Assembly: GCA_007119835.1 (NCBI GenBank)
Contig: SKOX01000418.1
Coordinates: 1 to 9,249 of the forward strand
Source of the DNA: Paracoccaceae bacterium
GTDB taxonomy: Bacteria > Pseudomonadota > Alphaproteobacteria > Rhodobacterales > Rhodobacteraceae
Length of the DNA stretch: 9,249 bases
Direction: 5' to 3'
Below are positions 1-4,875 of this stretch, piece by piece. A model generated the notes under the pieces. That model had not been told where the DNA came from, made no database searches, and saw only the letters and a program-made list of their open reading frames with translations. The first letter of the stretch is position 1, and each line of letters opens with the position of its first letter. The position numbers were made by a program, and so were the translations under genes.

Positions 1-41
1 AGCGCAAGCGCGACGGCGACGGAAAGCCAGAACGCCTTCAT
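1..41 (-). CDS. N-terminus of a probable exported protein (partial)
   Basis: Only the first 13 codons are inside the window, reading MKAFWLSVAVALA on the minus strand. A lysine at position 2 followed by an uninterrupted hydrophobic stretch is typical of a signal peptide or N-terminal membrane anchor, so the product is probably exported or membrane-bound. The start is well supported: a GGGAGG Shine-Dalgarno sequence (positions 49-54, read on the minus strand) sits 7 nt upstream of the ATG, and a sigma70-like promoter lies just beyond it. The gene is divergent from crtE. Function cannot be told from this fragment. Confidence 0.7.
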   Translation of the reverse strand, partial: MKAFWLSVAVALA

Positions 42-73
42 CGGAGCTCCTCCCTTATTGTTGGCGCCAATTC

Positions 74-101
74 AGTATACCGGCGCATGCCCTTGCCGCA
101 A
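74..101 (-). promoter_or_regulatory. Sigma70-like promoter for the leftward gene at 41
   Basis: Read on the minus strand, a -35 box TTGCGG (96-101) is followed by a 16-nt spacer and a -10 box TATACT (74-79). This predicts transcription starting near 66-68 and a leader of about 25 nt before the ATG at 41. A perfect 10-bp palindrome, TTGGCGCCAA (61-70), covers the predicted start point and could be an operator. Assignment is by motif only. Confidence 0.5.
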
Positions 102-171
102 GAGGTTGCCCCTCGCCTCGCGGCGCCCTTGAGACACCGAACGGGTCTCTCCCCGCTTCCGCGCGGCGCGC

Positions 172-199
172 TTGCAACATCGCGAGGCCGCGCTAGGGT
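172..199 (+). promoter_or_regulatory. Candidate promoter for crtEZ
   Basis: TTGCAA (172-177), a 16-nt spacer and TAGGGT (194-199) form a modest -35/-10 pair. Transcription would start near 205-207, immediately before the strong hairpin at 210-233, leaving a leader of about 65 nt before crtE. The -10 is a weak match to consensus, so this is a tentative call resting on position and partial motif match. Confidence 0.3.
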
Positions 200-209
200 G
201 CGCCGCAGG

Positions 210-233
210 CGCGCGGTTCCTCAGAACCGCGCG
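210..233 (+). promoter_or_regulatory. Perfect leader hairpin upstream of crtE
   Basis: Two fully complementary 10-nt arms, CGCGCGGTTC (210-219) and GAACCGCGCG (224-233), flank a 4-nt loop CTCA. The structure ends 39 nt before the crtE ATG and would lie at the 5' end of the message if the promoter at 172-199 is right. No T-run follows, so it does not look like an intrinsic terminator. It may be a 5' mRNA-stabilising stem, a protein-binding dyad or an attenuation element; the sequence alone does not decide. Confidence 0.55.
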
Positions 234-272
234 ATCCCGGGCTTGAGGACCGAGCGGCAGGATGCAGGTGTG

Positions 273-1217
273 ATGCGAAACGGATCGGCCGCAGCCGCGG
301 CACCGCCCCTCCAGGCAGAGATCGCGGCTGCGCGAGCGGCGATCGAGGACAGGCTCGACGCGCTCTTCCCGTCGGCGATCGGCCAGAGCCTTGTCGAGGC
401 CGCCATGCGCGAGGCGGTGCGCGGGCCGGCCAAGCGCCTCAGGCCGCTCCTCGCCGTCCTCGGCGCGCGCGATCTCGGCTGGCACGGGCCCGCCACGGAT
501 GTGGGCTGCGCGCTGGAGCTCGTCCACACCGCCTCGCTCATCCTCGACGACCTGCCGTCGATGGACAACGCGGCAACCCGGCGGGGCAAGCCCGCGATCC
601 ACGTCAGCTACGGCGAGGACGTGGCGGCGCTCGCCACGATCGCGCTGCTCGCGCGCGCCTACGGCCTCGTCGCGACGGCACCGGGCCTGTCGCCCGAGCA
701 GCGCGTGGAGGCGGTCGCCATCCTGTCCGAGGCCGTCGGCCCCGCCGGCCTGGTCGGCGGACAGCTCGAGGACCTGCGCGGCGGCGCAGCCTGCGCCGAC
801 CGCGCCCGAGCCGTCAACGAGCGCAAGACCGCGGCGCTCTTCGTCGCCGCCACCCGCCTCGCCTGCGTCATGGCGCGCTCCAGCGACGCGTGCCGCCAGC
901 GCTTCGGGGATTTCGGCCGGCAACTCGGGCAGGCCTTCCAGCTCCTCGACGACCTGCTCGATCTCGATGGCAACCCGAGCGCCATGGGCAAGCCCTGCGG
1001 CCAGGATGCCGGCAAGCCGACGCTGGTGCGCCTGCTCGGCGCGAAGACCGGCCAGGCGCATCTGCGCGAGCAGATCGCGGCGGCCTCGGCCACCCTTGCC
1101 GGCCTGCCGAACGGCGCCGCCCGCGTCGCCTGCCTTTTCGAGACCATGTTCGAGGCGCCCAAGAGTCCGGAGGCCGCCCTGGCGGTCGTGGCCGGCGCCG
1201 GAGAGATGCCATGCTGA
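273..1217 (+). CDS. crtE: Geranylgeranyl diphosphate synthase CrtE
   Basis: Cytosolic isoprenyl diphosphate synthase that extends farnesyl diphosphate with isopentenyl diphosphate to GGPP, the C20 precursor of phytoene. From the ATG at 273 the protein has 314 residues, normal for the family. It carries KRLRP (54-58), the first aspartate-rich motif DDLPSMD (92-98) followed by RRGKP, and the second motif DDLLD (226-230) followed by a Lys-containing GQDAGKPT segment. The fifth residue before the first motif is Ala, as in CrtE enzymes, where bacterial farnesyl synthases usually have an aromatic residue; this favours GGPP as product. The open frame extends back to 87, but that stretch holds the hairpin and candidate promoter and is Arg-rich and unlike the family, so 273 (or the adjacent GTG at 270) is preferred. 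The SD is weak (AGGA, 10 nt upstream). The stop overlaps the crtZ start by 7 nt, implying coupled translation. Confidence 0.93.
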   Translation: MRNGSAAAAAPPLQAEIAAARAAIEDRLDALFPSAIGQSLVEAAMREAVRGPAKRLRPLLAVLGARDLGWHGPATDVGCALELVHTASLILDDLPSMDNAATRRGKPAIHVSYGEDVAALATIALLARAYGLVATAPGLSPEQRVEAVAILSEAVGPAGLVGGQLEDLRGGAACADRARAVNERKTAALFVAATRLACVMARSSDACRQRFGDFGRQLGQAFQLLDDLLDLDGNPSAMGKPCGQDAGKPTLVRLLGAKTGQAHLREQIAAASATLAGLPNGAARVACLFETMFEAPKSPEAALAVVAGAGEMPC

Positions 1218-1705
1218 TCAACGCAGCGATCGTCGTCGTCACCGTCGTCGCGATGGAAGCCATCGCGAACCTCGTGCATCGCTACGTCATGCACGGGCCA
1301 GGATGGGGCTGGCACAAGTCGCATCACGAGGAGACCGAAGGCATCTTCGAGAAGAACGACCTCTACGCCGTCGTCTTCACGGTCTTTGCCGTCGCGCTCT
1401 TCGCCGTCGGCGGCGCGGTCTGGGCGCCGCTCTTCTGGATCGCGGTCGGGATAACGATCTACGGCTTCCTCTACTTCGTGGTCCACGACGGCCTCGTGCA
1501 CCGGCGCTGGCCCTTCCGTCACAACCCGAAGCACCCCTACCTCAAGCGCCTGGTCCAGGCGCATCGGCTGCACCACGCGACCCACGGCCGCGACGGGGCC
1601 GTCTCCTTCGGCTTCCTCTACGCGCGTCCCGTCGCCGAACTCCGCGAGGAGCTGCGCCGCTCCGCCCAGTTCGAGCGCGAGACGACGGAGCGGTCTCGCA
1701 CTTAG
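1211..1705 (+). CDS. crtZ: Beta-carotene hydroxylase CrtZ
   Basis: Integral membrane di-iron hydroxylase of the fatty-acid-hydroxylase superfamily. It adds 3-hydroxyl groups to beta-ionone rings, converting beta-carotene through cryptoxanthin to zeaxanthin. The product is 164 residues, the usual bacterial CrtZ size. All four histidine boxes are intact: HRYVMH (23-28), HKSHH (35-39), HDGLVH (92-97) and HRLHH (118-122). Hydrophobic segments lie at about 2-20, 52-72 and 74-91. The ATG sits inside the end of crtE (7-nt overlap) with GGAGAG five nt upstream, so it is almost certainly co-translated with crtE. The charged tail after residue 143 is ordinary for the family. No ketolase gene accompanies it here. 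Confidence 0.95.
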   Translation: MLINAAIVVVTVVAMEAIANLVHRYVMHGPGWGWHKSHHEETEGIFEKNDLYAVVFTVFAVALFAVGGAVWAPLFWIAVGITIYGFLYFVVHDGLVHRRWPFRHNPKHPYLKRLVQAHRLHHATHGRDGAVSFGFLYARPVAELREELRRSAQFERETTERSRT

Positions 1706-1810
1706 CCAAGCTGACCCCGCGCCGGCGGCCCCGGGGCGCAACCGCTCCGGCCTCGACCTGCTTTCGCCGACTGGCTCCTCGCAGCCCTGATCGCCGGTTC
1801 CGGGACACCA

Positions 1811-1828
1811 TGCCGCCCCGGGGCGGCA
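1811..1828. repeat. Perfect 18-bp palindrome
   Basis: TGCCGCCCC is followed directly by its reverse complement GGGGCGGCA with no spacer. It lies about 105 nt after the crtZ stop and about 120 nt after the stop of the leftward small gene. As RNA it could form a 7-bp stem with a tight CCGG loop on either strand. There is no T-tract. It could be a rho-independent-like barrier, a protein-binding site or chance in GC-rich DNA. Confidence 0.6.
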
Positions 1829-1899
1829 AGTACGCTGCGCGAGCAGAGCCTGACGCATCCGAGGCTCGAGCGCCCTTTGGCTTCGGCCACCCGGCCAGC

Positions 1900-1940
1900 G
1901 CAGCCCGGCACACGCCGCAGCCCGGCACACGCCGCAGCCC
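1900..1940. repeat. 17-bp tandem repeat, 2.4 copies
   Basis: The unit GCAGCCCGGCACACGCC occurs at 1900-1916 and again, identical, at 1917-1933, followed by a partial third copy GCAGCCC (1934-1940). The period is not a multiple of three, which argues against a coding origin. The array ends 7 nt before the stop codon of the leftward small gene at 1948. Identical copies suggest recent slippage. Confidence 0.85.
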
Positions 1941-1947
1941 ATCTGCC

Positions 1948-2151
1948 TCAGCCGGCCGCGTCCTCCGGATCGTCCGGGCGCTTCCTGCGTGGATCCGCCT
2001 CCTCCGGAAAGACATCCTCGAGCTTCGGGTCCTTCTGACCGGTGACGTCCTCGAAGTCGGCCGCTGCCCCGCCCGTGCCGTACCCGCCGCTCGTGTCACC
2101 CTGGTAGGAGCGATCCTCGTCCGGGCGCCGCTTCCGCTCGTCCTCCTGCAT
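1948..2151 (-). CDS. Small acidic hydrophilic protein, unknown function
   Basis: The predicted product is 67 residues, with about 20 Asp/Glu and 11 Lys/Arg, no Cys or Trp and no hydrophobic segment, so it is probably a soluble, largely disordered protein. It has a charged N-terminus (ERKRRPDED, 5-13), a Gly/Ser/Tyr patch (SGGYGTGG, 21-28), an acidic segment with DFEDV and KLEDV (32-47) and a charged Pro-containing tail (PRRKRPDDPED, 54-64). This ordered composition differs from the Arg/Pro/Ala-rich shadow frames around it. A GAGAGAAGG purine run ends 5 nt before the ATG at 2151. An in-frame ATG at 2181 lacks a close SD and would sit at the predicted transcript start. No function can be assigned; a small stress-related protein is a guess based on composition and promoter. 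Confidence 0.6.
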   Translation of the reverse strand: MQEDERKRRPDEDRSYQGDTSGGYGTGGAAADFEDVTGQKDPKLEDVFPEEADPRRKRPDDPEDAAG

Positions 2152-2187
2152 ACAGGCCTTCTCTCGCCCAGCCGTCAGCATCGAGCC

Positions 2188-2212
2188 AAACCCGCAAGCG
2201 CTCTCTTGTTCC
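2188..2212 (-). promoter_or_regulatory. Possible EcfG/RpoE2-type stress promoter for the small gene
   Basis: On the minus strand GGAAC (2208-2212) is followed by 18 nt and then TT (2188-2189). This fits the GGAAC-N18/19-TT pattern known for the alphaproteobacterial general stress sigma factor EcfG/RpoE2, although the two bases before TT are GT instead of the usual CG. Transcription would start near 2181, about 30 nt before the ATG at 2151. The motif is short, so chance occurrence is possible. Confidence 0.3.
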
Positions 2213-2249
2213 CTCCCTCGGCCCCTCCGGTCACGAACAGACCCTCGCG

Positions 2250-2278
2250 TTGACTGTATCGCGACGAAAGCCCAAGAT
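2250..2278 (+). promoter_or_regulatory. Sigma70-like promoter for the hydroxylase gene
   Basis: TTGACT (2250-2255), a 17-nt spacer and CAAGAT (2273-2278) give a near-consensus housekeeping promoter. The predicted start near 2285 leaves about 48 nt before the ATG at 2333. It indicates that the hydroxylase/YdcF pair is transcribed independently of crtEZ. Confidence 0.55.
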
Positions 2279-2332
2279 GACGGACCCGTCATGCGCTGGC
2301 GTATCCTGAGGATCGTGCCGAAAGGAGCGAGC

Positions 2333-3115
2333 ATGAGTGCCGAGCCGCCGAGCGCCGCCCCACCACCGCGCAAGCGGGACAAGACCAAGGGCATCCGCGG
2401 CTGGTTGCGAGCGCGTGGCAAGGCCTTCGAGGCGTATGTGCGCGGCCGCTCCCTCGTCGAGACGACGCCGCTGATCCCCAACGAGCGCTTCCCCTGGACG
2501 GCAGAGCTCGAGGCCAACTGGAAGGCGATCGACGCCGAACTCGACGCGCTCCTGGCGCAGCGCTCGGCGCTTCCGAACATACAGGACATCTCGCCGCAGC
2601 AGATGCGCATCACCGCCGACGACGGCTGGAAGACCTTCTTCTTCCATGCCTACGGGTCGGACTCGGCGCTCGCCCGCAAGCTCTGCCCGAAGACCGCGGC
2701 GATGCTCGACCGCATTCCAGACCTCGAGGTCGCCTTCTTCTCGGTGCTCGGGCCCCGGGGGCGGATCAAGCCGCACAGCGGCGGCTACCCGGGCCTGGTG
2801 CGCGCGCATCTCGGCCTCAAGGTCCCCCAGCCTGTCGGGGCGGCGCGCATGCGCGTCGGTGACGAGATGATCCGCTGGGAAGAGGGCAAGGTCGTCGTCT
2901 TCGACGACACCTATCGCCACGAGGTCTGGAACGACAGCGACGAGAGCCGGGTCGTGCTGCTCATCGACGTCCATCGCCCGTTCCGTCCGGTTCTGGCCGC
3001 GCTCAACCTCGCGATCCTCCGGTTGGGAAGGCTGACGTCCTATGTACGCGACTCCAAGCGCAAGCAGCGCGAATGGGAGGCCTCGTTCGCAAAGCGCGCG
3101 GCCGCGCGTTCCTGA
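2333..3115 (+). CDS. Aspartyl/asparaginyl beta-hydroxylase-family oxygenase
   Basis: Predicted Fe(II)/2-oxoglutarate-dependent hydroxylase of 260 residues. After a basic, Pro-rich N-terminus (1-40), the catalytic core spans about 90-216. The first iron-binding His is in IKPHSGG (H148), followed by RAHLGL (157-162) and a RVGDE..RWEEGKVVVFDD segment (174-192). The second His is in YRHEVWN (H196), followed by R206, which fits the 2-oxoglutarate-binding Arg, and IDVHRP (211-216). This His-only iron set, without the usual Asp, is characteristic of the family. Bacterial relatives include lipid A hydroxylase LpxO and ornithine-lipid hydroxylase OlsC, so a membrane-lipid substrate is as likely as a protein. 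AAAGGAG five nt before the ATG fixes the start; an in-frame ATG at 2291 lacks this. The 3' end overlaps the next gene by 43 nt. The exact substrate cannot be read from the sequence. Confidence 0.85.
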   Translation: MSAEPPSAAPPPRKRDKTKGIRGWLRARGKAFEAYVRGRSLVETTPLIPNERFPWTAELEANWKAIDAELDALLAQRSALPNIQDISPQQMRITADDGWKTFFFHAYGSDSALARKLCPKTAAMLDRIPDLEVAFFSVLGPRGRIKPHSGGYPGLVRAHLGLKVPQPVGAARMRVGDEMIRWEEGKVVVFDDTYRHEVWNDSDESRVVLLIDVHRPFRPVLAALNLAILRLGRLTSYVRDSKRKQREWEASFAKRAAARS

Positions 3116-3879
3116 AGGACGCCACGCGGGGATCGCACCCGCGCAGCCGGCCGGAAGGCGGTGACCACCGGGCAGGCGGCGCGATCACCCTCCTGACCTG
3201 GTCGCTCCGGACGGGCGCGCGGCTCGCGGCCTGGGCCGTCCTGCTTCTCGCGGCGACCTTCCTCGCCATCGCGGCTTTCACCAACCGCTTCCCCGCCCGC
3301 GCCGAGCCGCCGGACGCAGCGCCCCTCGTCGTGGTGCTCGGCGGCGGCATCCGCTACGATGGCGTGCTGCACCCGCGGTCGAACCACCACATGCGCACCG
3401 CCATCCGGTTCTTCCACGAGGGCCGCACCGAGCGCATCCACTTCTCCGGCGGCGCCCTCGGCCCCGTGCCCGAGGCCCGTGCCATGCGCCGCCTCGCCAT
3501 CGAGGCCGGCATCCCCGAGAGCGCGATCACCATCGAGGACCGCTCCACCTCGACCTTGCAGAACGCCGTCTTCACGCTCGAAGCCATCGGTCCGCTGCCG
3601 CCGGGTACGGTGATCGTGACTGACAGGAGCCACCTGCCGCGGGCCTGGCTGAGCTTCTGGTGGGCCGGCGTGCGCGATCACGTGGCCTATCCCGCACCGG
3701 TCTGGACGAACGAAAGCCGCGAAAACCGGATCGAGTTCATCGCCCGCGAAAGCCTCGCGCTCTGGTACAACCTCGGGCGCATGGCCGAGGCGTCGCTGCT
3801 CCTGCGGCTCGGCGTCGATCCCGCGGTCGTCGCGGAGCGCCTCGGTCGCGCCTCCGCGGCCTGGGGCCCTCCGCCATGA
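3073..3879 (+). CDS. YdcF/ElyC-like DUF218 membrane-anchored protein
   Basis: A 268-residue protein of the DUF218 (YdcF/SanA/ElyC) family. It has a basic N-terminus, one predicted transmembrane helix at about 49-70 and a Rossmann-like DUF218 domain from about 84 to 230. Family signatures are VVVLGGG (86-92), the conserved Glu in PEARAM (133-138), IEDRSTSTLQN (154-164) and VTDRSHLPRA (182-191). Family members are tied to envelope functions (ElyC to peptidoglycan/lipid-carrier homeostasis, SanA to vancomycin resistance), but no enzymatic reaction is settled. The domain probably faces the periplasm. The ATG at 3073 lies 43 nt inside the hydroxylase gene and has only a weak SD; no other ATG, GTG or TTG start occurs in frame before the helix, so the roughly 48-residue basic N-terminal extension is accepted with some doubt. 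Expression is likely coupled to the upstream gene. Confidence 0.83.
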   Translation: MGGLVRKARGRAFLKDATRGSHPRSRPEGGDHRAGGAITLLTWSLRTGARLAAWAVLLLAATFLAIAAFTNRFPARAEPPDAAPLVVVLGGGIRYDGVLHPRSNHHMRTAIRFFHEGRTERIHFSGGALGPVPEARAMRRLAIEAGIPESAITIEDRSTSTLQNAVFTLEAIGPLPPGTVIVTDRSHLPRAWLSFWWAGVRDHVAYPAPVWTNESRENRIEFIARESLALWYNLGRMAEASLLLRLGVDPAVVAERLGRASAAWGPPP

Positions 3880-3899
3880 CGGACCGTTCGGGTCTGTCA
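3877..3899. terminator. Hairpin between convergent ydcF-like gene and crtB
   Basis: TGACGGACC (3877-3885) pairs with GGTCTGTCA (3891-3899) to make a 9-bp stem with a single G-U pair and the 5-nt loop GTTCG. It begins at the TGA of the YdcF-like gene and ends 22 nt before the crtB stop codon on the other strand, so it is well placed to act as a bidirectional terminator or transcript-end stabiliser. No T-run follows on either side, so true intrinsic termination is uncertain. Confidence 0.45.
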
Positions 3900-3921
3900 G
3901 CCGCCCTGGCACCCCGCGACG

Positions 3922-4875
3922 CTAGGCATCCTGCCGCCAGAGCGCCGGGTCGCGCGGGCGACGGGTCAGGGCGCGGGCACCGACGGCGGCGCCGGTGCCG
4001 CGGGCAACCTGGATGAGCTTCTCGGCGCGACTCGTGTGCGTGCGCGCCTCCCACGCCGCCTCCCGCCGGGCGACCACCTTGCGGCCGATCGCGCGATAGA
4101 CCGAGCGCGCGGCGCCGATGGCCGCGGCCGAACGCACCGGTAGCCGACCGATGCCGACCAGGGCCGAATCGTAGAACGGCTCCGCCGCCGCGACGAGGCG
4201 CCCGGCAACCTGCGCCACCGCCGCCCGGTGCGCGGGGTCGCCCACCGCATCGGCCGGCACCCCGACCTCGTCGAGCCAGGCAAGCGGCAGGTAGACGCGG
4301 CCCACGGCGGCATCCTCGGCCACGTCGCGCGCGACGTTGGTGAGCTGGAAGGCAAGCCCGAGGTCGGCGGCGCGGTCGAGGGTGTCGTGGTCGCGCACGC
4401 CCATGATCCGCGCCATCATGACGCCGACCACGCCCGCCACGCCCCAGCAATAAACCAGGAGATCGTCGAGGGTCTCGTATCGCCGGCCCTCGACGTCGAG
4501 GCGGAAGCCGGCGAGATGCGCAAGCGGCAGGTCGGGCGCGATCGCGTGGCGCGCGGCGACGGCCGAGAGCGCGCGGAACGGCGATGCCTCGGGCGGCCGC
4601 CCCGCGAGCGCGGCCCGCGTTGCCGCCTCGAGCACGTCGAGCCGGGCGCCGGCGCAGCCGTCCGAAGGCCGGGCCGCGTGGCCGAGCGTCTGGCCGTCGA
4701 TCACGTCGTCGCAATGTCGGCACCAGGCATAGAGCAGCGCCGCGCTCTCCCGCGTCGCCGGATCGAGCAGCCGGGCCGCCGCCGCGAAGCTCGTCGAACC
4801 CTCCGCGATCGTCGCCGCCGCTTCGGCCACGAGATCGGGTGGAAAGAGCTCCGGCGGGCGCCCGGCCTTCGTCAT
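3922..4875 (-). CDS. crtB: Phytoene synthase CrtB
   Basis: Squalene/phytoene synthase family enzyme that condenses two GGPP molecules through prephytoene diphosphate to 15-cis-phytoene, the committed carotenoid step. It is probably peripheral to the membrane. The 317-residue product has the expected all-helical layout: STSF (27-30), YAWCRHCDDVID (49-60) with the first Asp-rich motif DDVID (56-60), YCWGVAGVVG (142-151) and the second Asp-rich region QLTNVARDVAED (177-188), followed by GRVYLP (192-197). All Mg-binding Asp residues expected for catalysis are present. It is the last gene of the crtY-crtI-crtB unit, and its ATG overlaps the crtI stop as ATGA, indicating translational coupling. Its stop faces the YdcF-like gene across a 42-nt gap. 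Family and context make the assignment secure. Confidence 0.95.
   Translation of the reverse strand: MTKAGRPPELFPPDLVAEAAATIAEGSTSFAAAARLLDPATRESAALLYAWCRHCDDVIDGQTLGHAARPSDGCAGARLDVLEAATRAALAGRPPEASPFRALSAVAARHAIAPDLPLAHLAGFRLDVEGRRYETLDDLLVYCWGVAGVVGVMMARIMGVRDHDTLDRAADLGLAFQLTNVARDVAEDAAVGRVYLPLAWLDEVGVPADAVGDPAHRAAVAQVAGRLVAAAEPFYDSALVGIGRLPVRSAAAIGAARSVYRAIGRKVVARREAAWEARTHTSRAEKLIQVARGTGAAVGARALTRRPRDPALWRQDA

Larger units (their letters stand above)
1706..1947. other. Non-coding stretch after crtZ
   Basis: This 242-nt gap between crtZ and the leftward small gene (their 3' ends face each other) holds no convincing gene. Open frames here are Arg/Pro/Ala-rich high-GC shadows. It contains GC-rich dyads, with the core GCCCCGGGGC occurring twice (1728-1737 and 1815-1824, the second inside the larger palindrome at 1811-1828), and a 17-bp tandem repeat beside the end of the small gene. 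No T-rich intrinsic terminator is visible for either gene, though the dyads could fold in RNA and end or protect transcripts. Confidence 0.6.

Noticed and set aside
87..272. ATG at 87 as the crtE start
   Set aside because: It would add 62 Arg/Pro-rich residues covering the candidate promoter and the perfect hairpin; length and alignment to the family favour 273.
72..1942. Minus-strand open frames (72-1061 and 659-1942) across crtE and crtZ
   Set aside because: Composition is Arg/Ala/Gly-rich without motifs, and both run opposite intact CrtE and CrtZ coding sequence.
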